Numbered from the stretch's first letter, positions 1 to 10,453 are shown. The stretch is 64,000 nt of DNA from Yersinia hibernica (GCF_004124235.1 NZ_CP032487.1:186001-250000), one strand, 5' to 3'. Translations and numbers: made by a program. The notes: a model not told the origin generated them from the sequence alone.

Positions 1-189
1 AGAAGCATTCAAATCGCTACTTGATACTGATGGCAATAATACTGTTGGGTTTGCATCAATACCATTGACGGTAACAGAACAAGTTTGTGCTGTTACTTCC
101 CCTTGGAAAGTAATTGTATTATTGCTAGCTGCCATTGCTACAGTTGTAGATGCTGCGAATAAAGCCATAGCCAAAGTAATCTTATTCAT
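1..189 (-). CDS. Fimbrial major subunit, 5' end only (cut by window edge)
   Basis: The reading frame begins at the ATG complementary to 187-189 and runs off the left edge, so only the first 63 residues are visible. They start MNKITLAMALFAAS and contain a signal peptide ending near AMAA. The mature part begins SNNTITFQGEVTAQTCSV, the beta-strand and first cysteine (about residue 37) typical of type 1/FimA-like pilin subunits. Such subunits are exported by Sec and polymerised by chaperone-usher assembly. A GGAG ribosome-binding site lies about 6 bases upstream. The rest of the fimbrial cluster would lie to the left. The family call is good; the particular fimbria cannot be named. Confidence 0.8.
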   Translation of the reverse strand, partial: MNKITLAMALFAASTTVAMAASNNTITFQGEVTAQTCSVTVNGIDANPTVLLPSVSSSDLNAS

Positions 190-791
190 TTAAAACTCCA
201 ATATAATAATTAGAAATGTGCCAAACGCTCGTTGCATTTAAATGCGGGTGAGTATTTAACTTATTAAATAGAAAGTGGGTTAATGACTATATGTGCGAAT
301 GTTATTCGATTATACTCGTCAGCTTTCCACATGTTGCTTCATTAAAGTAATTTGGTAGTCATTATTTCGACTGCGTCCGTCACTTGATGATGAGATAATA
401 TATAAAGTGATGCGGGCTGCACATAAGATAAACAAACCAATTGATGTGGTGAAATTCCTACCAAAGTAAAATTTATCCCAGCGAAATTTCAACCAGTTGT
501 ATTTAAAGTGTTTTTATTCTAAATGAGAATCAATTAATAAGATCTTTCTTGTTGTTTTTTGTTGTCAGTTGGTTTTCGCCATGCTTTTGGCCATTTAAAG
601 GTAATTGGTGGGTATTATTGTATACCCATTTGTAAAGTTGTATGGGTATTTTGTATGGATATTATTAATGGGCAGGTTGAGTGCCGGGAATATTAATATG
701 CTTTTAAAAAATAATGACTATAGAATACGCATTGTGACAGAAATAAATAGATGAGTTATTTGCGCCGCCGGTAAGGCGGCGCATGGCTAAC
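190..791. other. AT-rich intergenic region upstream of the fimbrial gene
   Basis: About 600 bases without a convincing gene. It should hold the promoter of the leftward fimbrial gene. Visible signals are a Fur-box-like stretch (AAATGAGAATCAATTA, 521-536), a TGGGTAT...ATACCCA inverted repeat (609-628) with a further TGGGTAT copy at 643-649, and a strong GC hairpin just behind ppiC (762-782). None is proven to act. No invertible segment flanked by longer inverted repeats, as in fimS, was seen. Confidence 0.5.
762..782 (-). terminator. GC-rich hairpin behind ppiC
   Basis: GCGCCGCC (762-769) pairs perfectly with GGCGGCGC (775-782) around a 5-base loop, 10 bases beyond the ppiC stop codon. In the ppiC direction it is followed by AAATAACTC and not by a clear T run, so it may protect the mRNA 3' end more than terminate on its own. 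Confidence 0.45.
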
Positions 792-1073
792 TTAATTACG
801 ATATAAAACTTTAATAATATGATAACCGAACTGAGTTTTTACCGGGCCATAAGGTTGCAGCAATTCGCAGCTAAATACGGCTTTATCGAATGCTGGAACC
901 ATATCCCCTTTATTGAACTCACCTAGGTCGCCACCATTACGTTTTGACGGGCAGTTAGAGAATTTTTTTGCTAACTCTTGGAAATTAGCACCGTTATTTA
1001 GCTGTGCCAGAATCTCGTTTGCCTGTTTTTCATCATCAACCAGAATGTGCAGCGCGGAAGCTTTGTTTGCCAT
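792..1073 (-). CDS. ppiC: Peptidyl-prolyl cis-trans isomerase C (parvulin)
   Basis: A 93-residue protein made almost entirely of one parvulin/rotamase domain. It ends [11 protein letters not shown] and carries the family segments GGDLGEF and VPAFDKAVF. It matches E. coli PpiC in length and over most positions. PpiC is a small cytoplasmic prolyl isomerase that catalyses cis-trans interconversion before proline. The start [11 protein letters not shown] fits the family; a GTG five codons upstream would add MVIVT and is less likely. It lies next to divergent rep, close to the enteric order. No signal peptide is present. Confidence 0.93.
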   Translation of the reverse strand: MANKASALHILVDDEKQANEILAQLNNGANFQELAKKFSNCPSKRNGGDLGEFNKGDMVPAFDKAVFSCELLQPYGPVKTQFGYHIIKVLYRN

Positions 1074-1278
1074 AGTAACAATCACCACTAATTTATTGAG
1101 TCTTGAAGGAGGGTTATCTTCAATAGGGTTCCGAAGCGCGCCAGTGTAGCTTATTTTGGTGGTGATGGGAGCCTTGTCGGCAGTGTTTTACAAATCAAAA
1201 CCGCAGGTGGTTTTTTTTCATTGGCCGCTTTCTGCTACAATCCTGTTCCCCTGTTTACCTACAGAGCTTCCGAGTGCT

Positions 1279-3303
1279 ATGCGATTAAATCCCAGCCAAC
1301 AACAAGCCGTCGAATTTGTTACCGGCCCCTGCCTGGTGTTGGCCGGTGCGGGGTCGGGTAAAACCCGGGTCATCACTAATAAGATTGCGCATCTGATTCG
1401 TCAATGTGGTTATCAGCCCAAACATATTGCGGCGGTAACTTTTACGAATAAAGCCGCGCGCGAGATGAAAGAGCGCGTGGCTCAGACTTTAGGGCGCAAA
1501 GAAGCACGGGGTTTGATGATTGCGACCTTCCATACCTTGGGATTGGAAATCATCAAAAAAGAGTACAAAGCGCTGGGGATGAAATCTAATTTCTCACTGT
1601 TTGATGCGCAAGACCAACTGGGTCTATTGAAAGATTTAACCCACAAATGGTTGGAAGACGATAAAACGTTATTGCAACAGTTAGTCTCCCAGATCTCAAA
1701 CTGGAAAAATGATCTGCTGGATCCCGCTGCTGCTGCGGCACAGGCCCGCTCTGAGCGCGATAAATTGTTTGTCCATTGCTATGGCTTATATGATGCCCAT
1801 TTAAAAGCGTGCAATGTATTGGATTTCGACGACCTTATTTCCCTGCCAACTCTGCTGCTGCAACATGATTTGGAAGTGCGCGAACGTTGGCAAAATCGGC
1901 TGCGCTACCTATTAGTAGATGAATATCAAGATACCAATACCAGTCAGTATCAAATGGTTAAACTGCTGGTAGGCAGTCGGGCGCGCTTCACCGTGGTGGG
2001 TGATGATGACCAATCCATCTATTCATGGCGCGGTGCGCGACCACAGAATTTAGTTTTACTGAATGAAGATTTCCCTCAGTTGCAGGTGATTAAGCTGGAG
2101 CAAAACTACCGCTCTTCGGGCCGAATTCTGAAAGCGGCGAATATTTTGATCGCCAATAATTCTCATGTTTTTGAAAAAAAGCTGTTTTCTGAATTGGATT
2201 ATGGTGATGAGCTCAAAGTGATTACCGCCAATAATGAAGATCATGAGGCTGAAAGAGTGGTCGGGGAGCTGATTGCCCACCATTTTGTGAAAAAAACGCA
2301 ATACAGCGATTATGCCATTTTGTATCGCGGTAACCATCAGTCGCGGTTATTTGAAAAACTGTTGATGCAAAACCGCATTCCTTACCGTATCTCCGGCGGG
2401 GATTCATTTTTCTCGCGCCCAGAAATCAAAGACTTACTGGCCTACTTGCGGGTATTGACCAACCAGGATGATGACAGCGCATTCTTACGTATTGTGAATA
2501 CCCCTAAGCGCGAGATTGGTTCAGCGACGATTCAAAAATTGGGTGAATGGGCGAATGTGCGTAATAAAAGTCTGTTTCGGGCCAGTTTTGATTTAGGGCT
2601 AGGCGAGCATCTGAAAGGGCGCGGTTTGGAGTCATTACAGCGCTTTACGCATTGGATGGAGGGTATTATCCGCTTAGTGGAACGTGAACCGGTGGCGGCA
2701 GTGCGGGATTTGATCCACGGCATTGACTATGAGAGTTGGCTGTTTGAAACCTCTCCTAGCCCGAAAGCGGCTGAAATGCGGATGAAAAACGTCAATTTAT
2801 TATTTAGTTGGATGACCGAGATGTTAGAAGGGTCAGAACTGAATGAACCGATGACACTGACTCAGGTTGTCACGCGCTTTACCCTGCGCGATATGATGGA
2901 ACGTGGCGAAAGTGATGAAGAGCTGGACCAAGTTCAACTCATGACGTTGCATGCTTCAAAAGGATTGGAATTCCCTTACGTATTCTTGGTTGGTATGGAA
3001 GAGGGCTTATTGCCACACCAAAGCAGCATTGACGAAGATAATGTCGATGAGGAGCGGCGGCTGGCCTATGTGGGCATCACCCGTGCTCAGCGCGAACTGT
3101 TTTTCACCTTATGCAAAGAGCGGCGTCAGTATGGTGAATTGATTCGGCCAGAACCTAGCCGTTTCTTGCTGGAATTGCCGCAGGACGATCTCAAATGGGA
3201 AAATGAGCGCAAAGCAGTTAGCCCAGAAGAGCGGATGCAAAAAGGCCAGAGCCATCTGGCCAATATTCGCGCGCAATTAGCGAATGCTAAAAAGCCGCAG
3301 TAA
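1279..3303 (+). CDS. rep: ATP-dependent DNA helicase Rep
   Basis: 674 residues, an SF1A 3'-5' helicase that helps replication forks through protein roadblocks. Walker A is GAGSGKT (about residues 22-28). [10 protein letters not shown] (motif Ia), DEYQDTN (Walker B), [13 protein letters not shown] (motif III), EQNYRS (IV) and VGITRAQRE (VI) follow in order. The start [11 protein letters not shown] gives the E. coli length; an in-frame extension of 41 codons upstream is not conserved-looking and overlaps the ppiC promoter side. Rep is distinguished from UvrD (also in this window) by its closer match to E. coli Rep and by position upstream of gppA-rhlB. Confidence 0.97.
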   Translation: MRLNPSQQQAVEFVTGPCLVLAGAGSGKTRVITNKIAHLIRQCGYQPKHIAAVTFTNKAAREMKERVAQTLGRKEARGLMIATFHTLGLEIIKKEYKALGMKSNFSLFDAQDQLGLLKDLTHKWLEDDKTLLQQLVSQISNWKNDLLDPAAAAAQARSERDKLFVHCYGLYDAHLKACNVLDFDDLISLPTLLLQHDLEVRERWQNRLRYLLVDEYQDTNTSQYQMVKLLVGSRARFTVVGDDDQSIYSWRGARPQNLVLLNEDFPQLQVIKLEQNYRSSGRILKAANILIANNSHVFEKKLFSELDYGDELKVITANNEDHEAERVVGELIAHHFVKKTQYSDYAILYRGNHQSRLFEKLLMQNRIPYRISGGDSFFSRPEIKDLLAYLRVLTNQDDDSAFLRIVNTPKREIGSATIQKLGEWANVRNKSLFRASFDLGLGEHLKGRGLESLQRFTHWMEGIIRLVEREPVAAVRDLIHGIDYESWLFETSPSPKAAEMRMKNVNLLFSWMTEMLEGSELNEPMTLTQVVTRFTLRDMMERGESDEELDQVQLMTLHASKGLEFPYVFLVGMEEGLLPHQSSIDEDNVDEERRLAYVGITRAQRELFFTLCKERRQYGELIRPEPSRFLLELPQDDLKWENERKAVSPEERMQKGQSHLANIRAQLANAKKPQ

Positions 3304-3366
3304 ATGTGAAAAACCACAATGGGCAGGTTGTGTTAACGGCACAGTGCCTGCCCACTCGCGACTCAT

Positions 3367-5193
3367 TTAAGGTGCGACGGGTTTACCATCAACCTTGACG
3401 TTTTGCACCTCGCTGAAGTGCCAAGGTGTTTCACCGCGCAATTCAGTGAAAGTGACTTGATTAAATTCACTATCACGTAAGTCACTGATAGCCGTCGGGG
3501 TGACATTGTTAAGCTGCACATTATTAACATGTACCAACCGGTGCCAGGCTTTATTTGCTGTATCCCCTTTGATTTCAATGGAGGCATTCTTGCCGCTGGT
3601 GTTATCCACCGTCACATTTTTAACTGTGAAATCATAGAACTGGGCTGGAATTTTGGCGGGTGGATAATCAATGTTGGCGTTACTGTCAGCATAATCCAAA
3701 GTCATCACCATCACTTGTTTTGCCAAATCCCGCATGGCGTTATTGCGGAAAGTCACATTACGCGCCCCGCCGCCAATAGTGCTGGTGCTCTTGGCGCGCA
3801 GGCCGATATCAGTCAGATACATGACGTTATTTTCAGCCAAAATATCTTCAATCCAAGCCCCTGTATGGCTGCCAGTGACCACGGCACCATGTCCCATGCG
3901 GAAATAGTTATTAAATAACCATGCGCCTTTCATTGGTTCTTGCTGCTGAGCTTTTTCCCCAGTGCCGGCCGCAAAGTTGATGCAGTCATCGCCAGTATCA
4001 AAAAAGTTATTAAATACCATCACATTCTGGCTGTTACCGAACTCAATACCGTCGCCATTATTTGCGTCATAGGTTTGGTGAATTAATCCATTGGCAACAA
4101 CATTATGGTTTTCCAAATTCATAATGCCGTGGAAAGCTGGGTTACGTACGGTAAAACCGGCCAGATACACGTTTTCTACGCCGCGTAATGTCATTAAGCT
4201 GGAGCGGCGCTGTCCGTAGGCATTTTTCAAATCCATACCATCGGAAACCGCTTTCTCAACCTGATTTTTGGCTAAGATGCCATCTTCATGCACTTTGCTA
4301 TTTTTGCTGGCGACATATTGCGGTAATGGGCGGCCTAACTCATCAGTAATGTCAGCGGTTTTGGCCCGCAACCAGCCATTACCGTCAATAACCCCAGAAC
4401 CAGTAATCCGGATATTGCGGAAGGTACCGGGTTTGCTGTTATTGGGATCGATAGCATTGATCAGCGATGCTGGGCGCTCAATCGTGGAATAAGGGTATAG
4501 ACGGTAGCCCGCAGGATAATCCTCTGGATTTTCTGAGCCTAATAATGTGGCCCCAGCCTGAAGGTTAAGGGTCATATTACTTTTCAGCCAAAATGCGCCA
4601 CTTTTATAGATACCGGCGGGTATCTCAACACGACAACCTGGCTTGCAGCTATCTATCGCCTGCTGTATGGCCTTGGTATTCAATGTTTTTCCATCATCGA
4701 CAGCACCAAAATCACGTATATTTACCATCTGTGGTTTGGCACTGGTTTTTGCGGTGATGGGCTTGCTGGCAGCTGACAATGATCCATCGGCATATTGTGC
4801 TTTCACTGTAAATTGGTAGCTGGTTTCAGGTTTTAGGCCGGTGGCTGTAAAATTTTGCATCACGATTTTATGCTGGAAATTATCTTTATCATTGGCATAA
4901 AAGTGATTGATATAGGGCTTGGCCGGGGAAAATTTATCATTATTATCACTGGCTTTGCCTAACAATTTTCCCGCAGAGAAAATCTGGTAATCAACAATTT
5001 TGCGCGTATCTTCCGGCGCTTTCCACACCAGAACAATACTGTTCTCATCATAGGCGAGAGTTGGAACTTGTAGTTGCTGAGGGGCATCGGGGCGACTTGA
5101 TTTTGCTGCTATAGCCATAGGGCTGCCCACCATTAGGCTGGTCATTATTACCAACATACTGGTGGTGTATGGACGTCGAAGCTGTACTTGCAT
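3367..5193 (-). CDS. pehX: Secreted exo-polygalacturonosidase (GH28) with N-terminal FnIII-like domain
   Basis: 608 residues. Residues 1-30 are a signal peptide (basic start, hydrophobic core, end near MAIAA). Residues about 39-150 resemble a fibronectin type III domain, and 156 onward form a GH28 right-handed beta-helix. Family sites are visible: NGDG (379-382), GDDC with the catalytic aspartates (401-404), GHG (434-436) and RAK (466-468). This architecture and length match PehX of soft-rot bacteria, which removes digalacturonate from the non-reducing ends of pectate. It stands alone, convergent with rep and between rep and gppA. Two KdgR-like operators lie upstream. The exact bond specificity (exo, dimer-releasing) is inferred from the PehX match. 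Confidence 0.88.
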   Translation of the reverse strand: MQVQLRRPYTTSMLVIMTSLMVGSPMAIAAKSSRPDAPQQLQVPTLAYDENSIVLVWKAPEDTRKIVDYQIFSAGKLLGKASDNNDKFSPAKPYINHFYANDKDNFQHKIVMQNFTATGLKPETSYQFTVKAQYADGSLSAASKPITAKTSAKPQMVNIRDFGAVDDGKTLNTKAIQQAIDSCKPGCRVEIPAGIYKSGAFWLKSNMTLNLQAGATLLGSENPEDYPAGYRLYPYSTIERPASLINAIDPNNSKPGTFRNIRITGSGVIDGNGWLRAKTADITDELGRPLPQYVASKNSKVHEDGILAKNQVEKAVSDGMDLKNAYGQRRSSLMTLRGVENVYLAGFTVRNPAFHGIMNLENHNVVANGLIHQTYDANNGDGIEFGNSQNVMVFNNFFDTGDDCINFAAGTGEKAQQQEPMKGAWLFNNYFRMGHGAVVTGSHTGAWIEDILAENNVMYLTDIGLRAKSTSTIGGGARNVTFRNNAMRDLAKQVMVMTLDYADSNANIDYPPAKIPAQFYDFTVKNVTVDNTSGKNASIEIKGDTANKAWHRLVHVNNVQLNNVTPTAISDLRDSEFNQVTFTELRGETPWHFSEVQNVKVDGKPVAP

Positions 5194-5210
5194 TATTAAC
5201 CCTTCTCAAT

Positions 5211-5229
5211 AAAGAAACAGTGTTTTATA
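5211..5229 (-). promoter_or_regulatory. Candidate KdgR operator (proximal)
   Basis: AAAGAAACAGTGTTTTATA is an imperfect palindrome with GAAACA and TGTTTT half-sites, 18-36 bases before the pehX start. By hand it fits 18 of 19 positions of the KdgR consensus as I remember it (AAWRAAAYRNYRTTTYWTT). KdgR is the IclR-type repressor of pectin genes, released by KDG. Position and match are good; binding is inferred. Confidence 0.65.
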
Positions 5230-5232
5230 AAA

Positions 5233-5251
5233 ATACATACAATGTTTCTTT
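5233..5251 (-). promoter_or_regulatory. Candidate KdgR operator (distal, weaker)
   Basis: ATACATACAATGTTTCTTT matches the same remembered KdgR consensus at 16 of 19 positions, four bases beyond the first box. Tandem boxes would suit tight repression of pehX. Weaker than the proximal site. Confidence 0.4.
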
Positions 5252-5349
5252 TTTAAACTGAGGACGATCACAATCTGATATTTTTATGAGGGTTTACCGT
5301 GGGAATGAAGCAGAAGAAAGGCGACCAAGGCCGCCCAATTGCAAAGAAT

Positions 5350-6846
5350 TTAGTGAAATTCTTCTAATAAAAGTGGCCACTGAACATAGCTCTGCCAATG
5401 ACTCTCTTGTTCTAATGCTTCTGCGCGATAAGGATGCTGTTGCAGCCAGCCCTGAGGTAGCAGCACATAAAGTGCTTCACCATTGGCTCGCAGCCTGACT
5501 GCGGGTAGTGTGTCATCCCGGCGACGGCTGGAGAATATAATTGCCAGGCGCAATAACCGGCACAAATGCTGGGCCATATCCACCGGCAAGGCATTTTGTT
5601 GATTTAGCAGTGAGAGGTCGAGAGTATCACTCTGATTTTGCAGCAAAGCTGCCAGTAGGCGTTTTTGTGCAGGAGTAAAACCGGGTAGATCCAGATTGCG
5701 TATCAGATAAGCGGCATGTTGCGGAGCTCGTTTAAAATCGATGCTTAGACCAATTTCATGGATCAAACACGCATTTTGCAATAACTCACGACATCGGCTG
5801 TCGAGATGCCACTCTTTTTCTACTTGCAGCAAAAAGTTATCAGCCAATTTACTGACACGCTTGGCTTGTTCTGTATCCAGTGAGTAACGGCGCTGGATAT
5901 TTCGCACGGTTCGGCTGCGAATATCCTGCTCTACCGGTAAATGCAGCATGCCATAGACTAGACCTTCGCGTAGCGCCCCCCCAGCCAGAGTCATGCTTTC
6001 AATCGCCAGTTCTTGGAATATCGCCATTAAAATAGACAGACCACTGGGGAAAACCAGTGCGCGCTCCAGTGTTAACCCGGGGATTTCCAGCTCTTCCAGT
6101 TTGCCACACTGAATGGCTCTTTGTTTGAGCTGCTGTAATTTGGCTAAGGTGATCAGTTCGTCCATACCTTGGGCGACCATAATCTCTTGCAGGGCCTGAA
6201 CAGTGCCAGATGCACCCACACAGATTTGCCAACCGTGCGCACGAAACCGCTGCGCGACAGGTTTGAGCATCTCTCGGGCTGCTAATTCCGCACGGTCAAA
6301 ATTATCTTTTGCCAGATTGCGGTCACTGAAGTAGCGTTCCAGCCAAGTTACGCAACCCATTGATAAACTGACTAGAATATTGGCCTGCGCGCCATTTCCG
6401 GTCACCAGTTCTGTGCTGCCACCCCCAATATCGACCACCAGACGCTGCTCTGGCCCACCGGTGGTATGTGCGACGCCGTGATAAATCAGACGAGCTTCTT
6501 CTTCACCACTGATAACCTGAATCGGGCAGCCGAGGATCTCGGTCGCAGTTTGCAGGAACTCTTCGGCATTCGAGGCCAGGCGCAGGGTTGCTGTTGCAAC
6601 CACGCGAATCTGATCCAAAGGAATGTCCTGCAAACGCTCAGAGAAAAGCTTCAGGCATTGCCAGCCACGCTCCATCGCCTCTTGCGATAGATGATTTTGG
6701 CTATCCAGACCGGCGGCCAAACGGACTTTCCGCTTGATTCGGGCCAGTGTTTGGATACTGCCTGCCACCTCACGTACTACCAACATGTGGAAACTGTTGG
6801 AGCCAAGATCGATGGCAGCATAAAGTGAGGTGGAACTTAGCATCAT
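5350..6846 (-). CDS. gppA: Guanosine-5'-triphosphate,3'-diphosphate pyrophosphatase
   Basis: 498 residues, four more than E. coli GppA. It converts pppGpp to ppGpp in the stringent response. It belongs to the Ppx/GppA ASKHA family: the first phosphate loop is [13 protein letters not shown] (near residue 11) and the second is [14 protein letters not shown] (near 150). GASGTVQAL and an HD-like C-terminal part ([13 protein letters not shown]) follow. It starts only 3 bases after the rhlB stop, so it is cotranscribed with rhlB. Two adjacent ATGs make the start uncertain by one codon. The close match to GppA over its full length separates it from Ppx. Confidence 0.95.
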   Translation of the reverse strand: MMLSSTSLYAAIDLGSNSFHMLVVREVAGSIQTLARIKRKVRLAAGLDSQNHLSQEAMERGWQCLKLFSERLQDIPLDQIRVVATATLRLASNAEEFLQTATEILGCPIQVISGEEEARLIYHGVAHTTGGPEQRLVVDIGGGSTELVTGNGAQANILVSLSMGCVTWLERYFSDRNLAKDNFDRAELAAREMLKPVAQRFRAHGWQICVGASGTVQALQEIMVAQGMDELITLAKLQQLKQRAIQCGKLEELEIPGLTLERALVFPSGLSILMAIFQELAIESMTLAGGALREGLVYGMLHLPVEQDIRSRTVRNIQRRYSLDTEQAKRVSKLADNFLLQVEKEWHLDSRCRELLQNACLIHEIGLSIDFKRAPQHAAYLIRNLDLPGFTPAQKRLLAALLQNQSDTLDLSLLNQQNALPVDMAQHLCRLLRLAIIFSSRRRDDTLPAVRLRANGEALYVLLPQGWLQQHPYRAEALEQESHWQSYVQWPLLLEEFH

Positions 6847-6849
6847 TTA

Positions 6850-8139
6850 TCAGCTCGGTCGCTTACGGTTATTCCGCGGTGCACCACTATTACGGCGTGG
6901 GGCAGAGTTACGGCGTGGGCCATTCCCAGTGCGGGGACGGGCCAGACGTTTTGGCGCCGGCAAATCTGTTAATAGCGCATCGCTATTATATTTACTTACC
7001 GGAATGCTATGACCGGTGTAGGCCTCGATAGCCGGTAAGTTTAAAGCGTATTCTTCACAGGCCAAACTGATGGAATGACCACTTTCGCCAGCACGACCGG
7101 TACGGCCAATGCGGTGAACATAGTCTTCACAATCATCGGGTAGGTCATAGTTGAAGACATGGGTTACCAGTGGAATATGTAAACCACGGGCGGCTACATC
7201 GGTGGCGACCAGAATATCCAAATCACCTTTGGTGAAATCTTCCAGAATTCGCAGGCGTTTTTTCTGCGCGACATCACCGGTCAACAGGCCAACACGATGA
7301 CCATCAGCAGCCAGGTGGCCCCAGATTTCTTCACAGCGATGTTTAGTATTGGCAAAAATAATGCAGCGGTCTGGCCACTCTTCTTCAATTAACGTCTGCA
7401 ATAGACGCATTTTTTCTTCATTTGAGGGGTAGAACAGCTCTTCCTGAATGCGGTGGCCGGTTTTTTGCAACGGTTCCACTTCAACATATTCGGCGTTATT
7501 CATTTGTTCGAATGCTAATTCACGTACTCGGTACGAGAGTGTGGCAGAGAACAGCATGTTTAAACGCTGATCAACGGAAGGCATGCGGCGGAACAGCCAG
7601 CGGATATCTTTGATAAAGCCGAGGTCATACATCCGGTCAGCTTCATCTAAGACCACAACCTGAATTGCCCCGAGATTAATGTAATTTTGTTTTGCGTAAT
7701 CGATTAAACGACCCGTGGTACCGATCAGAATATCAACGCCACTCTCCAGCACTTTAAGCTGTTTATCGTAGCCATCTCCACCGTAAGCCAAGCCTAATTT
7801 CAGCCCGGTTATCTGGGAAAGTGATTCTGCATCGGAGTGAATTTGCACCGCCAATTCACGTGTTGGTGCCATAATCAATGCGCGCGGTTGATTAGTCTGG
7901 CGACCCTCTGGTGCCGGGTGAGAAAGCAAATAATGGAAAGTAGACGCTAGAAATGCCAGCGTCTTGCCGGTTCCTGTTTGCGCCTGACCCGCTACATCAC
8001 GCCCAGAGAGGGTGAGTGGCAATGCTAACGCCTGGATCGGCGTACAATACTGAAACCCTTTGTTTTCAAGAGCTTCAATAACTAGCGGGTGCAGGGCGAA
8101 GTCGGAAAACTTCTGTTCGGTCAAGTGTGTTTTGCTCAT
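6850..8139 (-). CDS. rhlB: ATP-dependent RNA helicase RhlB
   Basis: 429 residues, a DEAD-box helicase that unwinds RNA for the RNase E degradosome. Motifs in order: AQTGTGKT (Walker A), PTRELA (Ia), [11 protein letters not shown] (II), SATLS (III), [11 protein letters not shown] (V) and [10 protein letters not shown] (VI). The C-terminal tail from about residue 400 is rich in Arg, Pro and Asn ([11 protein letters not shown] and following), as in the basic RNA- and RNase E-interacting tail of the family. It is divergent from trxA and heads an operon with gppA. Confidence 0.96.
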   Translation of the reverse strand: MSKTHLTEQKFSDFALHPLVIEALENKGFQYCTPIQALALPLTLSGRDVAGQAQTGTGKTLAFLASTFHYLLSHPAPEGRQTNQPRALIMAPTRELAVQIHSDAESLSQITGLKLGLAYGGDGYDKQLKVLESGVDILIGTTGRLIDYAKQNYINLGAIQVVVLDEADRMYDLGFIKDIRWLFRRMPSVDQRLNMLFSATLSYRVRELAFEQMNNAEYVEVEPLQKTGHRIQEELFYPSNEEKMRLLQTLIEEEWPDRCIIFANTKHRCEEIWGHLAADGHRVGLLTGDVAQKKRLRILEDFTKGDLDILVATDVAARGLHIPLVTHVFNYDLPDDCEDYVHRIGRTGRAGESGHSISLACEEYALNLPAIEAYTGHSIPVSKYNSDALLTDLPAPKRLARPRTGNGPRRNSAPRRNSGAPRNNRKRPS

Positions 8140-8257
8140 AGTGTGGTAGAATATCAGCTAACTATTGCTTTACGAAAGCGTATCCGGTGAAATAAAGTCA
8201 TCCTACTGTTGGTTAATGCTACACCAACGAGGTAGACACAATCCTTTGGAGTAGAAC
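8140..8257. promoter_or_regulatory. Divergent promoter region rhlB / trxA
   Basis: 118 bases separate the two divergent start codons, so promoters for both must lie here. The trxA ribosome-binding site TTTGGAG (8244-8250) is clear. I could not fix the -35/-10 elements with confidence. Confidence 0.55.
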
Positions 8258-8584
8258 ATGAGCGATAAAATTATTCACCTGAGTGACGACAGCTTCGACA
8301 CTGACGTGCTGAAAGCCGAGGGCCTGGTTCTGGTCGATTTCTGGGCTGAATGGTGTGGGCCGTGCAAGATGATTGCTCCGATTTTGGATGAAATTGCTGA
8401 AGAGTATGAAGGCCGACTGACCATTACTAAATTGAACATTGATGACAACCAGGGCACGGCACCAAAATACGGTATCCGTGGCATCCCTACGCTGTTGTTA
8501 TTCCGTGATGGTGAAGTTGTGGCAACCAAGGTGGGGGCCTTGTCTAAAGGTCAACTTAAAGAATTCTTGGATGCAAATCTGTAA
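8258..8584 (+). CDS. trxA: Thioredoxin 1
   Basis: 108 residues with the active site WCGPCK (Cys33 and Cys36) after VDFWAE, and the cis-proline region [11 protein letters not shown]. This is the cytoplasmic dithiol donor for ribonucleotide reductase, PAPS reductase and Msr enzymes, kept reduced by TrxB. Length and sequence are those of E. coli TrxA. A good ribosome-binding site precedes it. It is followed by a palindromic repeat element and then rho, as in other enterics apart from the repeat. Confidence 0.98.
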   Translation: MSDKIIHLSDDSFDTDVLKAEGLVLVDFWAEWCGPCKMIAPILDEIAEEYEGRLTITKLNIDDNQGTAPKYGIRGIPTLLLFRDGEVVATKVGALSKGQLKEFLDANL

Positions 8585-9193
8585 GTGACGTTAGCGGGTT
8601 AGTACCTTAAAGCCATTGAAGTTGCAGCCGAGAGCAAGTGCTGGCCCGAAGGGGGAGCCTCGTCAGAGGCTCACTATCCCGCTGAGTTGACTCAGGTCAG
8701 TGATCCGGGTGAGCCAGGGCTGCTAACAGCGCTGTAGCGTCAAGGTTATCGTGGATGTTTAGCGGCAGTTGTGATTTCTCACACTGACCGCTAGACGCCT
8801 GCAAAGAAGCGTGTTAAGTTTACCTCACTGCATATAGAACATTCCTGTGTATTGAGTCCGGGTCTGTGGCATCTAGCTTATTCTTTAGTATCTAATAAAT
8901 AGTCTGTAGCATCTAAATAGTTTGAATCTGAAGTTTTACTCTATGTCGAAATAATTTGCGTTGAGAATATGTATGAACTCAATCGGTTTTTGACAGTCTA
9001 GTGTTTTACAAAATCAGTCTAAGGCACTTTCAATCTTTACACCGTTGTGTCGCGCATTCTTGTGTAAGTCATTACTTGCGTAGTTTGGCCCAAGGCCGGT
9101 GATTGAATGTCCCATTAAACAGGCACGGATGACGCTGCCATACCATTCACGACCATAGTTCGAGACATACCCCGAGTTTAAGAACCCACCATT
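8585..9193 (+). other. trxA-rho intergenic region and rho leader
   Basis: 609 bases. The first part (about 8603-8752) is a palindromic repeat. The remainder should hold the rho promoter and leader. The final stretch (about 9138-9190) is C-rich and G-poor (CCATACCATTCACGACCA, CATACCCCGAG, AACCCACC), which is what a rut-type Rho loading site looks like and would fit the known autoregulation of rho. I did not find a convincing homologue of the E. coli rhoL leader peptide. Confidence 0.5.
8603..8752 (-). repeat. Palindromic intergenic repeat (YPAL-like), copy behind trxA
   Basis: Read on the minus strand, its core resembles the repeat behind dapF (36546-36674): CTCACCCGGATCACTGACC here, CTCACCCGAATCACTGACT there. 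The ends also match: CCATTGAAGTTGCAGC at one end and the complement of GCTGTAGCGTCAAGG at the other form imperfect terminal inverted repeats. It contains a perfect hairpin GAGCCTC/GAGGCTC (8655-8672) and CTGAGT/ACTCAG (8682-8695). It starts 19 bases behind the trxA stop codon. Assignment to the published Yersinia palindromic sequences is from memory. Confidence 0.6.
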
Positions 9194-10453
9194 ATGAATC
9201 TTACCGAATTAAAGAACACGCCGGTTTCTGATCTGATAACACTTGGCGAAAATATGGGGCTGGAAAACCTGGCCCGGATGCGTAAACAAGATATTATTTT
9301 CTCTATCCTTAAGCAGCATGCGAAAAGTGGAGAAGATATCTTCGGTGACGGTGTGTTGGAGATATTGCAGGATGGGTTTGGTTTCCTCCGTTCTGCAGAC
9401 AGCTCCTACCTCGCCGGCCCTGACGACATCTACGTATCCCCAAGCCAAATTCGCCGTTTTAACCTCCGCACAGGTGATACCGTTGCCGGTAAGATTCGTC
9501 CACCTAAAGAAGGTGAGCGCTACTTTGCATTGTTGAAAGTTAACGAAGTTAACTATGACAAACCGGAAAACGCCCGTAACAAAATCCTATTCGAAAACTT
9601 AACGCCATTACATGCCAACTCTCGTCTGCGCATGGAGCGTGGTAATGGTTCGACTGAGGATTTAACTGCCCGTGTACTTGATTTGGCATCGCCAATCGGT
9701 CGTGGCCAGCGTGGGCTGATTGTTGCTCCGCCAAAAGCGGGTAAAACTATGCTGTTGCAGAATATTGCTACCAGCATTGCTTACAATCACCCTGATTGTG
9801 TATTGATGGTATTGCTGATTGACGAACGTCCAGAAGAAGTCACCGAAATGCAACGTTTGGTGAAAGGTGAAGTTATCGCTTCCACTTTCGACGAGCCAGC
9901 ATCTCGCCACGTTCAAGTCGCTGAAATGGTTATCGAGAAAGCGAAACGTCTGGTTGAGCATAAAAAAGACGTTATCATTTTACTGGATTCGATTACCCGT
10001 CTGGCCCGCGCCTACAACACCGTGGTACCGGCTTCAGGTAAAGTTCTGACCGGTGGTGTGGATGCTAACGCCCTGCATCGTCCGAAGCGTTTCTTTGGGG
10101 CTGCACGTAATGTTGAAGAGGGCGGTAGCCTGACCATCATTGCCACGGCATTGGTTGATACCGGTTCTAAAATGGATGAAGTTATCTATGAGGAATTTAA
10201 AGGTACCGGCAACATGGAACTGCATCTGTCGCGCAAAATTGCAGAGAAACGGGTGTTCCCAGCCATTGATTTCAACCGCTCAGGTACACGTAAAGAAGAG
10301 CTGCTGACGACCACGGAAGAGCTGCAAAAAATGTGGATCTTGCGTCGTATTCTTCATCCAATGGGTGAAATCGATGCAATGGAGTTCCTCATCAGCAAAT
10401 TGGCAACAGCAAAAACCAACGATCAGTTCTTCGATAACATGAGACGTTCGTAG
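9194..10453 (+). CDS. rho: Transcription termination factor Rho
   Basis: 419 residues, the E. coli length. It is a hexameric RNA-dependent ATPase that ends transcription at rut sites. The N-terminal OB-fold has the RNP1 motif GFGFLR (61-66). The ATPase domain has Walker A APPKAGKT (near 178-185), Walker [13 protein letters not shown] (near 260) and the Q/R loops around TGGVDANAL. It is monocistronic, with a long leader upstream and a terminator downstream. Confidence 0.99.
   Translation: MNLTELKNTPVSDLITLGENMGLENLARMRKQDIIFSILKQHAKSGEDIFGDGVLEILQDGFGFLRSADSSYLAGPDDIYVSPSQIRRFNLRTGDTVAGKIRPPKEGERYFALLKVNEVNYDKPENARNKILFENLTPLHANSRLRMERGNGSTEDLTARVLDLASPIGRGQRGLIVAPPKAGKTMLLQNIATSIAYNHPDCVLMVLLIDERPEEVTEMQRLVKGEVIASTFDEPASRHVQVAEMVIEKAKRLVEHKKDVIILLDSITRLARAYNTVVPASGKVLTGGVDANALHRPKRFFGAARNVEEGGSLTIIATALVDTGSKMDEVIYEEFKGTGNMELHLSRKIAEKRVFPAIDFNRSGTRKEELLTTTEELQKMWILRRILHPMGEIDAMEFLISKLATAKTNDQFFDNMRRS

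Noticed and set aside
190..791. Invertible promoter segment of the fimbrial operon
   Set aside because: Only a 7-base inverted repeat is present and no recombinase gene is adjacent.
913..1149. Open frame of 78 codons opposite ppiC
   Set aside because: It is antisense to the conserved ppiC gene and has no recognisable protein features.
9040..9160. rhoL leader peptide
   Set aside because: Short frames exist, but none resembles the E. coli peptide or has a clear ribosome-binding site.
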